From Streptomyces lasiicapitis (GTDB taxonomy: Bacteria > Actinomycetota > Actinomycetes > Streptomycetales > Streptomycetaceae), in contig NZ_BMNG01000022.1 of assembly GCF_014646335.1 (NCBI RefSeq), forward strand, positions 48,983 through 112,982: 64,000 nt of DNA. The letters run 5' to 3'. Below, one piece after another: positions 1 through 9,562 of the stretch (the stretch's first letter is position 1; every line of letters starts with the position of its first letter). Made by a program: the position numbers and the translations under genes. Under the pieces are notes generated by a model. That model had not been told where the DNA came from and did not search any database. It saw nothing but the letters and a program-made list of their open reading frames with translations.

Positions 1-1
1 C

Positions 2-433
2 GGCAGCCCGCACACCACCGAGGAGACCCGCTACCTGCGCGTCCCCTGGCGGTGGAGGACCCACCGCCACGCCAGCATCGAACTCAACGCGCTCCAGGTC
101 CTCCATCTCGAATCCGAAGACCCCGTCACCCTGCCCGAGCACGCCGCCCCGCTCATCGCCGCACACCTCGCCTACCGCCGCCACCAAGGCGCTGCCGATA
201 CCGACCCGCTGTTCATCCACCCCGACAGCCCCGGCAGCAAGAGCCCCGAGCCCGGTCTGCGCGAAGCAGTCATGCGGACCTGCTACCGCATCCACTTCAA
301 CCCGGCCTGGCTCCACCGCTCCCACTGCCGCCACGGCGACGAGGACGACCACGACGCCCGGCAGGCCGGATGGATGCACCACCGCGGACTCGACCTCACC
401 GCCCTCAGCGACGACATCCGCAGCCGCCTGTGA
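2..433 (+). CDS. Hypothetical protein, 5' end cut off by window edge
   Basis: An open frame runs from the first bases of the window to TGA at 431-433, so the N-terminus is missing. The visible 143 residues are charged and rich in His and Arg, with a Cys/His cluster near the end (HRSHCRHGDEDDHD, then GWMHHRGLDL). I do not recognise the family. The stretch LREAVMRTCYRIHF followed by a His/Arg-rich tail faintly recalls the C-terminal half of site-specific recombinases, but no catalytic tyrosine can be placed. It is translationally coupled to the next gene by a GTGA overlap (430-433), so the two probably act together. The transposon-end-like repeats just downstream suggest it is mobile-element cargo or machinery; that is inference. 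Confidence 0.55.
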   Translation, partial: GSPHTTEETRYLRVPWRWRTHRHASIELNALQVLHLESEDPVTLPEHAAPLIAAHLAYRRHQGAADTDPLFIHPDSPGSKSPEPGLREAVMRTCYRIHFNPAWLHRSHCRHGDEDDHDARQAGWMHHRGLDLTALSDDIRSRL

Positions 434-1251
434 CCGGCAACAGAACCAGCTTCGACGCCCGCCCTGGCCGCCAAGGTCCCTACGCCCGCCGCAAGTACGC
501 CACCGTCCTGAAGTCCCACGTCCTCAAGCGGCGCTTGCTCGCCGCCGGCATGACTGCCTGGCAGCTCGCCGATCTCCTCGGCGTCCACGAGCACCAGCTC
601 GACCTCGAAGAACTTCCCGACCTGCCCGTCCGCGTCCTGCTCGACCTCGCCCGCCGCCTGGACGTCCACCCGGGCGACCTGCTCGCCGGAGCGGACGAAC
701 TCTTCGAGCTTCCCCGCCAGCGCGAAGTCCTCAACCGCCGACGGCCCGGCGCCGCCCGGGACACGCTGACCCTGATCACCGCGCTCGCGCACGCCGAGCA
801 CCCGCTGACGGCCGACGAGATTGCCCTCGCCCTGTCCTGGTCGGGGCCCCGCCTCGACCTCGCACTCGACCACGCGCGCACCCACCCTGACACCGGCGGT
901 GTACTCGTTCTGCGGCACGTCTCGCCTGACGGGTACACGGCCGCCCCGCGCCTCGACGTCCTGCGCCCCGATCAGGTGGAAGCCATCGCCGGGAGGAAGA
1001 ACCCCCGCCCGGACATTCGCGGCCCCATCCAGCCCGTGGAGGCCGAGGTCCTCCTGCGCGTCTGGGTCGACGGCGGCATCGACACCGCCGACGCCGCCCA
1101 GCGGCAAGCCCTCGAAAACCTCGCCGCCGCCGACATGGTCACCTGCGGCGACATCGTCGACGTCCTTCCCGACAACGTCGCGTACAGCCTGCGGATGCTC
1201 TCCGAGCCGTCACCGGCCGCCGACACGGACTCCGCGCCGCCACGTTCCTAG
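430..1251 (+). CDS. HTH-domain hypothetical protein
   Basis: The 273-residue protein starts at the GTG that overlaps the upstream stop codon (GTGA). Residues about 25-70 (LKRRLLAAGMTAWQLADLLGV ... DLARRLDVHPGDLL) have the helix pattern of an XRE/Cro-type helix-turn-helix. Residues about 95-150 (TLTLITALAHAEHPLTADEIALALSW) look like a second, winged-helix-like segment. The C-terminal part is acidic and ends in a low-complexity tail. I infer a DNA-binding accessory or regulatory protein that works with the coupled upstream gene. The stop codon TAG abuts the first of three direct repeats at 1252, which may be its own binding sites or the end of the element that carries it. Function beyond DNA binding is unknown. 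Confidence 0.65.
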   Translation: MTGNRTSFDARPGRQGPYARRKYATVLKSHVLKRRLLAAGMTAWQLADLLGVHEHQLDLEELPDLPVRVLLDLARRLDVHPGDLLAGADELFELPRQREVLNRRRPGAARDTLTLITALAHAEHPLTADEIALALSWSGPRLDLALDHARTHPDTGGVLVLRHVSPDGYTAAPRLDVLRPDQVEAIAGRKNPRPDIRGPIQPVEAEVLLRVWVDGGIDTADAAQRQALENLAAADMVTCGDIVDVLPDNVAYSLRMLSEPSPAADTDSAPPRS

Positions 1252-1321
1252 TGACATCCCTCGTGTCCAGCTCAGTGACATTGGCTGTCCAATCCCACTG
1301 ACATCTCCGTGTCCGACGACA
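1252..1321 (+). repeat. Three phased direct repeats, transposon-end-like
   Basis: Three copies of TGACAT-N4..6-TGTCC lie at 1252-1268, 1276-1290 and 1299-1314 with 23-24 bp spacing, each preceded by AGTG or CACTG-like bases. Read on the minus strand, the block begins TGTCG at 1321 and continues with repeated GGACA..ATGTCA units. A 5'-TGT terminus followed by phased transposase-binding repeats is the known architecture of Tn7/Tn5053-like and IS21-like element ends. That makes 1321 a candidate right boundary. Equally phased operator sites for the adjacent HTH protein are an alternative. Confidence 0.5.
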
Positions 1322-1404
1322 AAGGTCCTGCCGACAGCGCGAACATCCACGGAAAACGATCTCTCACCTGCGCGAACGCCGGAGGACCAAAGACCCTTGC
1401 GAGC

Positions 1405-1422
1405 TTGTGAATGCATTCACAA
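1405..1422. promoter_or_regulatory. Perfect 18-bp palindrome, CRP-type box
   Basis: TTGTGAATGCATTCACAA is a perfect palindrome. Its core TGTGA-N6-TCACA is identical to the classical CRP/FNR-family half-site arrangement, which is also reported for Streptomyces Crp. It is AT-rich in a very GC-rich context. It sits about 320 bp upstream of the subtilisin-inhibitor gene and outside the putative transposon end. No other gene starts in between. Which promoter it serves is not visible. Confidence 0.5.
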
Positions 1423-1738
1423 AATCTTTTCCACGCTCCGGTTCCGGCCATTCCCGCCCCCGCCGAAAGGCTCGACCGGAGTGACCCACCCCACTTTCCC
1501 GGGCCTTCGCACCACATTCCGCCCATCCGGGAACTTCCCCGCGATTCCCCCCTTCCCGCCGGTCACGCGTGGTGCACCACATCTCAACCGACCGTGAGGG
1601 ACCCTTGCTTCACGCCACTACACACAGTTTTCAACCAACGACTGAAAGTCAGCGACCGATGTGCTTTCGGCGTCGCCCTGAGCAAGACTCCGGTCGTTCC
1701 GTTCGTTATCTGTAACGACAAGCAAGGGAGTGTTCGAA
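1423..1738 (+). promoter_or_regulatory. Leader region of the protease-inhibitor gene
   Basis: This 316-bp stretch has no plausible gene. Near its 3' end the inverted repeat TCGTTA-TCTG-TAACGA (1703-1718) lies just ahead of the ribosome binding site GGGAG (about 1726-1730) of the SSI gene. At that position it could be an operator or form a small hairpin in the mRNA leader. I cannot place a convincing -35/-10 pair. Streptomyces SSI genes are known to be under developmental (AdpA) control, but I see no clear AdpA site. Confidence 0.3.
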
Positions 1739-2188
1739 ATGCGGTACATCTCTGGGGGGATCGCGCTGGGTGCGGCTCTGGCGCTCGGCGGTCTGGCCAC
1801 CGCGGCCACCGCCGCGCCCGCGCCCGTGGCCGTCAAGCCCGCGGCCCCGGCCGCGAGCGGCTACGCGCCCTCCGAGCTGGTGCTCACCATCGGCTACGGC
1901 GACAAGGCCGCCACCGCCTCCATCCAGCGGGCCGTGACCCTCGGCTGTTCCTCCACCGGCGTCGGCAGTCACCCCGACGCGCCCGGCGCCTGCGACCAAC
2001 TGCGCGCGGTGGGCGGCAAGTTCGACAAGGTGACCAAGGCGCCGTCGAACGCCGTCTGCACCAAGGAGTGGAACCCGATCGTCGTCACGGCGCAGGGCGT
2101 GTGGGAAGGCCGACGCGTCAACTACGAGCACACCTTCGCCAACCCGTGCGCGATGACGGTGGGCCAGGGCCAGGTCTTCAACTTCTGA
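1739..2188 (+). CDS. Subtilisin-inhibitor-like (SSI) secreted protease inhibitor, P1 Lys
   Basis: This 149-residue precursor has a Sec signal peptide (residues 1 to about 27, ending ATAAPA) and a mature SSI fold of about 115 residues. Four cysteines at 70, 85, 107 and 137 match the two conserved disulfides. The reactive loop reads CTK-EWNP, putting Lys109 at P1 where classical SSI has Met, so trypsin-like proteases are the predicted main targets, as in plasminostreptin/STI relatives. The conserved strands QGVWEGRRVNYEHTF and NPCAMT are present. GGGAG 8 nt upstream supports the ATG at 1739 over the GTG at 1730. The protein acts extracellularly, and streptogrisin-type proteases are encoded 6-8 kb away. 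It is followed by a strong bidirectional terminator. Confidence 0.95.
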   Translation: MRYISGGIALGAALALGGLATAATAAPAPVAVKPAAPAASGYAPSELVLTIGYGDKAATASIQRAVTLGCSSTGVGSHPDAPGACDQLRAVGGKFDKVTKAPSNAVCTKEWNPIVVTAQGVWEGRRVNYEHTFANPCAMTVGQGQVFNF

Positions 2189-2223
2189 CCCCCGCGAGCC
2201 ACGACACACGGGTTGCCCCGGTA

Positions 2224-2252
2224 CGGCGCCCCGCCCCCTCCGCGGGGCGCCG
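2224..2252. terminator. Hairpin between convergent genes
   Basis: Perfect 11-bp arms CGGCGCCCCGC and GCGGGGCGCCG flank a 7-nt loop. It lies between the convergent SSI gene and the peptide-transporter operon, so it can terminate both. There is no U tract, as is usual in Streptomyces. Confidence 0.7.
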
Positions 2253-2263
2253 GACCGGGTGGC

Positions 2264-3954
<1,691 letters not shown>

Positions 3955-3958
<4 letters not shown>

Positions 3959-4947
3959 GCGAGCCTCACCCTCGGGTCGAGCCAGGCGACGACGAGGTCG
4001 GCCAGGGCGACGAACACCACCACGAAGAACGCGGCGAGCAGCACCGTGCCGACGACGGTGGGCAGGTCGTTCTGCACCACCGCGTCCACGGCGAGCTTGC
4101 CGACGCCGCTGAGCCCGAAGACGGTCTCGGTGATGAACGCGCCGCCGAGCAGCGCGCCCACCTCCAGGCCGAGGAGCTGCACCAGCGGCGCGGCGGCCCC
4201 GCGCGAGGTGTACTTCAGATGGGTGCGCAGCGGGCTAAGGCCCTTGCCGCGCGCCGTGCGCACGTACCCCTCGTGCATGACCTCGAGGAGCTGGGCGCGG
4301 GAGAGCCGGGCGAACATCGCCGCGTTGACGAAGCCGAGCACCAGGCACGGCAGGAGCAGCCCCGCCGCCCAGGCGCCGAGGTCCTCGCCCGGCGGGGTGT
4401 AGCCGGGCAGCGCGAACCACCCGGTCCGGTACACGAGCAGGTACTGCAGCGCGTAGCCGAGGAAGTAGATCTGCACGCTGGCGCCGAGCAGGGTGAGCCC
4501 GGAGAGCACCCGGTCGGTGGGCCGGCCGCGGCGCAGCGCGGACACGAAGCCCGCGCCGATCCCGGCCACGACGATCACCGCGAGCGCGCCGCCCGCGAGC
4601 GAGAGCGTGACCGGGAAGCGGCTGGTGATGGCGGCCCGCACCGGCTCGTGCAGCGCATAGGAGTAGCCGAGGCAGGGCGCGTCGCAGGCGATGGGCGTGC
4701 CGTCGACGTCGCTGATGGTGCGGCCCGCGACGAAGCCGCGTACGTAGTCGGCGTACTGCGCGAGGATCGGCTCGTCCAGGCCCATGGACTCGCGCACCGC
4801 CGCGATCTGGGTGGCGTCGCACTTGGGGCCGCAGGCGATGACGGCCGGGTCGGAGGGGGCGGCGTAGAAGAGCGCGAAGGCGGTCGCGGAGATCGCGAGG
4901 AGCACCACCGCCGCCTGCAGCGCCCGCCGGATCAGATAGCTGAGCAT
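3955..4947 (-). CDS. Peptide ABC transporter permease (DppB-type)
   Basis: This 330-residue inner-membrane protein has an N-terminal TM helix (LIRRALQAAVVLLAISATAFALFY), a periplasm-facing loop, and five more TM segments. It carries the DppB/OppB-type EAA loop (RTARGKGLSPLRTHLKY) that docks on the ATPase. It forms the translocation channel with the DppC-type permease. It starts 3 bp after the binding-protein stop codon and overlaps the ATPase gene, so expression is tightly coupled. The periplasmic loop has two unusual Cys (CGPKCDAT and ACDAPCLGY), which could form disulfides outside the membrane. Confidence 0.92.
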
Positions 4948-4950
4948 GGG

Positions 4951-6723
4951 TCAGGACTTCTTCAGGTACAGCCAGGCGGGGCTGATGGTGCCGTAGATCG
5001 GGTGGATGAAGGCGCCGCCGACGTTGCCGCCGCGCACCTGCTGGACGCGCTGGTGCAGGAACGGCACCAGCGGCACGTCCTTCATGATCGTGTCCTTCTC
5101 CAGGGCGATGAGTTCCTTGGCCTTCTTCGTGGCGTCGCCGGTCCTGGCGATGCGGTCGAGCGCCTTGTCGACGGCCGGGTTCCGGTAGCGCGGGTCGTTG
5201 TCGAGGGAGTCGCGGCGGCTGTCGAAGCGGTAGGGGACGCCGGTGGCCGGGGTCGGCCAGTCCACGGACGACGTGGACATCCACAGGTCGTACTTCGGGT
5301 CGGTGCCGCGAAGCACCTCGTTGGTGTACGCGGGCAGCGGCAGCGGCTTGGTGACGAGTTCGATGCCGGCCTTGGCGAAGGCGTCGACGAGGACCTGGGC
5401 CATGCGGTCGTTGACTGCGGTGGCCTCGTACGCGTAACTGAGGCTCTTGACCGGCTTCTTGGCCTTGGCCAGGTGCTCCTTGGCCTTCTTGACGTCGCCG
5501 GTCGGGGCCACCGGGTTGGTGTCGTACTTCTGCCAGCCGACGATGGCGGGCGAGGAGTACGTGGTGGCGATGTCGCCGACGCGCGGGCCGCCGAGGGCCT
5601 GGCGGGCCTGCTGGCGCGGGAAGAGGTAGTGGATCGCCTTGCGGACCTCGAGGTCGGCGACCCGGTCGTTCCTGATCACCAGGTGGGAGGAGAACGCGCC
5701 GCGCCGCCCGTCGACGATCAGGTCCTTCTTCTTGGCGTCGCGGTTCGCCTCGCCGATCAGCTCGGGCGGGAACTCGTTCTTGGTGGTGACGGTGTCCGCG
5801 CCGGCGCCGCGCCCGTTGAGGATCTCCTGGGCGGTGTTGAGCTCCTTCTTCTCGAAGGTGAACTCGAACTTGTCGGCGTACTGGTGGCGGATCGGGTCGG
5901 TGTCCGCCTTCCAGTGCGGGTTCTTCGCCAGGGTCAGGGACTGGTTCTGGCGGTGGACGGTGATCCGGTAGGGGCCGGTGGCGAACGGCTTGAGGTCGTA
6001 GGCGGCGCCGGTGTCCTTGTCGGGGCGCACCGGCGACGAGGAGGACTGCGCGGCCATGAACGGCACGTCGGACTGCGTCTTGTGGAAGCGGAAGACGACG
6101 GTCTTGTCGTCCGGCGTCTCGATGCGGTCGAAGTCGCCGTCCTTCTTGGGGCCGCCGTAGACCTCCCGGGCCGCCGCGAGGTCGGACTTGCCGGTCAGCC
6201 ACTGCGGCCAGTAGGACGGGCCGACCTCGAAGCCGGGCGCGAAGGTGCGCTCGATGCCGTACTTGATGTGCTTCGAGGTGATCGGCTTCCCGTCCTCCCA
6301 GGCGATGCCGTCCTTGAGCCTGTACGTCCAGGTGCGGCCGCCGTCGGAGGGCTTGCCGGTGTCGGTGGCGAGGTCGCCGACGAGCTTCGGCTTGCCGTCC
6401 ACGACCTGGTACTGCGTGAGCTGGCGGCCCCACAGGAGCGAGGTGTTGTACGTCTCCCCCGCGTAGATCTTCTGCGGGTCCAGATGGGAGAAGTCGCGCA
6501 GGTTGGCGACGCGGACGGTGCCGCCCTTCCGGGCGCCGGCGACGGCCGGGGCCGGGCCCGCGCTGTCCTTGGCGCTGCCGACCCCGGCGACCAGGTCGGC
6601 TTCTGTCCTGGTCGCGGCCTCGTCGCTCTTGGAGCCCGCCCCGGCCGAGCAGGAGCACAGCACGAGCATGGCGGAGGCGGCGGCGACGAGCGGGACCGCG
6701 GTGCGCGAACTGATCCTGGGCAT
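4951..6723 (-). CDS. Peptide ABC transporter substrate-binding lipoprotein (family 5)
   Basis: The product is a 590-residue extracellular solute-binding protein of the DppA/OppA family. A lipoprotein signal peptide (MPRISSRTAVPLV...LVLCSC) puts the lipidated Cys near residue 24. Family hallmarks include RTWTYRLKDGIAWEDGKPITSKHIKYGIERT. I chose ATG at 6723 because GGAG lies 6 nt upstream; an in-frame ATG at 6735 is possible. It captures peptides outside the cell and delivers them to the two permeases. Its position in the middle of the operon, between the two permease genes, is unusual, since binding proteins usually come first. Confidence 0.92.
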   Translation of the reverse strand: MPRISSRTAVPLVAAASAMLVLCSCSAGAGSKSDEAATRTEADLVAGVGSAKDSAGPAPAVAGARKGGTVRVANLRDFSHLDPQKIYAGETYNTSLLWGRQLTQYQVVDGKPKLVGDLATDTGKPSDGGRTWTYRLKDGIAWEDGKPITSKHIKYGIERTFAPGFEVGPSYWPQWLTGKSDLAAAREVYGGPKKDGDFDRIETPDDKTVVFRFHKTQSDVPFMAAQSSSSPVRPDKDTGAAYDLKPFATGPYRITVHRQNQSLTLAKNPHWKADTDPIRHQYADKFEFTFEKKELNTAQEILNGRGAGADTVTTKNEFPPELIGEANRDAKKKDLIVDGRRGAFSSHLVIRNDRVADLEVRKAIHYLFPRQQARQALGGPRVGDIATTYSSPAIVGWQKYDTNPVAPTGDVKKAKEHLAKAKKPVKSLSYAYEATAVNDRMAQVLVDAFAKAGIELVTKPLPLPAYTNEVLRGTDPKYDLWMSTSSVDWPTPATGVPYRFDSRRDSLDNDPRYRNPAVDKALDRIARTGDATKKAKELIALEKDTIMKDVPLVPFLHQRVQQVRGGNVGGAFIHPIYGTISPAWLYLKKS

Positions 6724-6798
6724 GGCGAACTCCATTGATGGTGGTGCGAGTTGGCGGTGATGCGAGTGGTGGTGGTACGTGAAGAGGTGCTGCCGGAC

Positions 6799-7719
6799 TC
6801 AGCGGCGCGTGCGGGGATCGAGCGCGTCGCGCACGCTGTCGCCGAGCAGGTTGAAGGCGAGGACGAAGAGCAGGATCGTCACGCCGGGGAAGATCATGTA
6901 CGTCGGGTCGTCGTAGAAGACCTCGGAGCCGCGGGCGATCATCCGCCCCCAGTCGGGGATGGGCTCGCTGATGCCGACGCCGAGGAAAGACAGCGCGGCC
7001 TCGGCGGTGACGATGCCGGGCAGGGCGATCGTGATGTGCACGAGCACGGGCGCCCAGACGTTGGGGAGCAGTTCGCGCAGCACGATGTGCCGGCGCGAGG
7101 CGCCCACGGCCCGCGCGGCCTCGACGAACTCCCGCTCCCGCAGCGAGCGGACGGTGGTGCGCAGCACCATCGCGAGCGGCACCCAGCCGAACGCCGCGAA
7201 GACCAGCACCAGGACGGTGAACTGCATCCAGGCGGGCTCGTTCTCGCCGGGGTCCACGAAGCGGGTCTGCACGATCGGGCTGAGCGCGAGGAAGAGCAGC
7301 AGCGTGGGGAAGGCGAGCAGCACGTTGCAGACGAAGGTGAAGGCCCGGTCCGCGAGCCCGCCGAGATAGCCGACGGTCACGCCCAGGGCGACGCCGAGGA
7401 CCGCGATCACGGCGACGGCGGCGGTGGCGACGAGCAGGGAGGTGCGGATGCCGTACAGGAGCTGGGTGAACACGTCGCGGCCGAGGCCCGGTTCGATGCC
7501 GAACCAGAAGTCGCCGGACATGCCGCCGTTGGGCAGCACCGGCAGCCCCTCCGGGCTGAGCAGCCCCGCCTCGTTCTGGCCGTAGTGCTCGGTGGGGTTC
7601 TTGCCGTACAGCGCGGCGATGAGCGGCGCGGCGAGGGCGAGCAGCACGAAGAAGGCGACCACGCACAGCGCGACGAGACCGGTCCGATCCCGGCGGAAGA
7701 CATCCAGCATGCGCAACAT
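6799..7719 (-). CDS. Peptide ABC transporter permease (DppC-type)
   Basis: The protein has 306 residues, with an N-terminal TM (LVALCVVAFFVLLALAAPLIAALYG), five further TM helices, and the conserved cytoplasmic EAA loop ARAVGASRRHIVLRELLPN, followed by ALSFLGVGISEPIPDWGRM, which is typical of DppC/OppC. It is the first gene of a four-gene minus-strand operon (DppC, binding protein, DppB, fused ATPase). Starts at 7719 and 7710 are both ATG in frame, and the Shine-Dalgarno does not decide between them. A palindromic operator candidate lies about 170 bp upstream. Confidence 0.92.
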   Translation of the reverse strand: MLRMLDVFRRDRTGLVALCVVAFFVLLALAAPLIAALYGKNPTEHYGQNEAGLLSPEGLPVLPNGGMSGDFWFGIEPGLGRDVFTQLLYGIRTSLLVATAAVAVIAVLGVALGVTVGYLGGLADRAFTFVCNVLLAFPTLLLFLALSPIVQTRFVDPGENEPAWMQFTVLVLVFAAFGWVPLAMVLRTTVRSLREREFVEAARAVGASRRHIVLRELLPNVWAPVLVHITIALPGIVTAEAALSFLGVGISEPIPDWGRMIARGSEVFYDDPTYMIFPGVTILLFVLAFNLLGDSVRDALDPRTRR

Positions 7720-7883
7720 TAGAGCCAGCGCCGAGGCGCCTTTGCAAATCCCTCACGGAAAGCATTTCCAGAATGTTGCGGAGATTTACAGGGGCGCAAT
7801 ATTCCAGGCACCCATAAGGGTGCGAAACGGGCGCATCACACCCATTGAGACGTGCGCCACACGCAAGGCGACAGAGGTCAACA

Positions 7884-7910
7884 ACCTTGCTTAGCAAGGT
7901 CATCTATGTA
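7884..7910 (-). promoter_or_regulatory. Operator candidate and -10-like site upstream of the peptide-transport operon
   Basis: ACCTTGC-TTA-GCAAGGT (7884-7900) is a perfect 7-bp inverted repeat with a 3-nt spacer. On the minus strand it directly follows TACATAGAT (7910-7902), which resembles a -10 region. The palindrome would therefore cover the transcription start, a classic repressor position. The surrounding 7720-8004 is otherwise non-coding and markedly AT-richer than the genes. The regulator is not identifiable. Confidence 0.4.
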
Positions 7911-8004
7911 CCCCACCTGCATATCAGGCACTAATCTACGCGCGTCACCTCTAGGGAATTCAGGGAAGCGATATTCCGCAACATGCTTTCTTAAAGCAAT
8001 AGAA

Positions 8005-8035
8005 GGGCCCCGGAAACCAGAGGTTTCCGGGGCCC
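8005..8035. terminator. Strong hairpin terminator downstream of the S1 protease gene
   Basis: Perfect 14-bp arms GGGCCCCGGAAACC and GGTTTCCGGGGCCC flank a 3-nt loop, 20 bp downstream of the protease stop codon. This is an efficient terminator shape. Confidence 0.8.
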
Positions 8036-8054
8036 TCCCGCTACAAACCAGGCG

Positions 8055-9140
8055 TCAGCCGATTTCCGCCCCGAAGGCCTCCAGGGCCTCCGGCACCGGC
8101 TGGAAGAACGTCTCGCCGCCGCCGGAGCAGTCACCGCTGCCGCCGGAGGTCAGGCCGAGGGCGGTGTCGCCCGCGAACATCGCGCCGCCGCTGTCGCCGG
8201 GCTCGGCGCAGACGTCGGTCTGGATGAGCCCGTTCACGATGTCGCCGTTGCCGTAGTTCACGGTGGCGTCCAGGCCCGTGACCTTGCCGTCGTGCAGCTG
8301 CGTGGTCGAGCCGCTGCGCTGCACCTCCTGGCCCACGGTCGCGGCACCGGCCTTGGTGATCTTCTGGGTGCTGCCGTTGTAGAGGTTCACCTCGCTGGGG
8401 TGGGCGGTGTCGCCGGAGTACTTGACGATGCCGTAGTCGTTGTCGGGGAAGCTGGAGCCCGCGTTCTCGCCGATGGCCGGGCCGCCCTGCTTCTCGGACC
8501 AGCTCGTGACGGCCTCGGTGCAGTGGCCCGCCGTCAGGAAGTGCGGCGCGCCGTCCTTGACCACGTTGAAGCCGAGCGAGCAGCGGCTGCTGCCGCCGAA
8601 GATGGCGTCGCCACCGGCGACAAAGGGCTTGAACTCTCCCTTGGAGTGCTTCAGTTCGGCCTTCTCGCCGAGGCCCTCGACGACCGAGGTCAGCTTCTTC
8701 AGCTCGGCGCCCTTGACGGTGCGGTCCGCGGTGACGACGACCTTGTTGGTGGCCGGGTCGGTGGCCCAGGACGTGCCGGGGATCGAGGCCTTGTCGGTGA
8801 GCGCCGTGTGCGCGCCCTTGAGCTCGGCGAGGGAGTTCTCCACCAGTCTGGCCTTGGCCCCGGCCGACTCGACGGCGTCCTTGGCGTTGTCGTCGAGCAC
8901 GTTCACGACGAGGTTCTTGGCCTGCGCGTCGTAGTACGTGCCCGCGGCGTCGGCGCCCAGCTCCTTGTCGAGCGAGGAGGCGAGCTTTCCGGCCTTCGCG
9001 ACGGAGAGCGTCTCCGCCTTCGGGGTGGGGGTGTCCTCACTCGCGTTCGCAGTCTGGAAGGTGACGGCCGCGCCGATGAGGGCGACGACGCCCGCGCCTG
9101 CCATGGCGGCGCGGCGCTTGGGTATCCGGCGGTGCTTCAA
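8055..9140 (-). CDS. Secreted S1 serine protease with prodomain (streptogrisin-like)
   Basis: This 361-residue preproprotease starts at a TTG preceded by AGGAGG at ideal spacing, which excludes the longer in-frame extension. It has a signal peptide (residues about 1-35), an alpha-lytic-type prodomain (to about 173) and a mature chymotrypsin-fold domain (about 174-361, 188 residues). The catalytic triad is His206 (TAGHC), Asp235 (NDYGIV) and Ser317 (GDSGG). Mature Cys pairs match streptogrisins (CSLGF/HC, VCAEP/GDC). It is secreted and processed outside the cell. It lies 0.4 kb downstream of a second, streptogrisin-B-like protease gene in the same orientation, but terminators after each gene imply separate transcription. 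It is more acidic than the neighbour. Confidence 0.93.
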   Translation of the reverse strand: MKHRRIPKRRAAMAGAGVVALIGAAVTFQTANASEDTPTPKAETLSVAKAGKLASSLDKELGADAAGTYYDAQAKNLVVNVLDDNAKDAVESAGAKARLVENSLAELKGAHTALTDKASIPGTSWATDPATNKVVVTADRTVKGAELKKLTSVVEGLGEKAELKHSKGEFKPFVAGGDAIFGGSSRCSLGFNVVKDGAPHFLTAGHCTEAVTSWSEKQGGPAIGENAGSSFPDNDYGIVKYSGDTAHPSEVNLYNGSTQKITKAGAATVGQEVQRSGSTTQLHDGKVTGLDATVNYGNGDIVNGLIQTDVCAEPGDSGGAMFAGDTALGLTSGGSGDCSGGGETFFQPVPEALEAFGAEIG

Positions 9141-9457
9141 CTGACGTCCTCCTGTGGGGGGTCCGGTCCGCTCCGGTGTGGGGACCTCGGCGGCCGAGAG
9201 GCGTACGCGCATGGGGAAGCGGCGCTGGATAAGCCGCGTCCATGCCAATCAGGACGCGGCCCACTATTCCCAGCGCACGAGGTCGCACACAAGGTCGACT
9301 TCAGGACGCCCGCCCGACAATGACCTTTCGGCCAGGTCCCGTTGACCGTCCGTGGTCTCACCACGTCGGTTCCCGATGCAAACACCGCGTGCAAGGGGCG
9401 GTCGGCAGCGGGTGAGGACTAGTCCTGTCCGGTTCTCGACGTTCCGGGGCAGCGAAG

Positions 9458-9486
9458 AGCCCCCGCCCGGGAGTTGGGCGGGGGCT
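9458..9486. terminator. Hairpin terminator after the streptogrisin-B-like gene
   Basis: AGCCCCCGCCC and GGGCGGGGGCT form 11-bp arms around a 7-nt loop, about 75 bp downstream of the protease stop on the minus strand. Confidence 0.7.
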
Positions 9487-9562
9487 CCGGTTCCGTTTTC
9501 GGCGGCGATGTCGGTGCCGCGTGCGGCGTACGAGGATCAGTGCACGCCGCCGTGTACGCCGA

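Noticed and set aside
4219..6738. Long plus-strand open frame opposite the peptide-binding protein gene
   Set aside because: High GC leaves antisense frames open. The minus-strand product has lipobox and family motifs; the opposite frame is Arg/Gly/Glu low complexity with no motif.
7760..7830. Tiny minus-strand ORF (MGVMRPFRTLMGAWN...) before the peptide-transport operon
   Set aside because: No Shine-Dalgarno, no recognisable leader motif, and no codon cluster typical of attenuation.
4235..7903. A 1222-codon minus-strand frame spanning the peptide-transport operon
   Set aside because: Out of frame with the four transporter genes and composed of Arg/Pro/His-rich shadow sequence.
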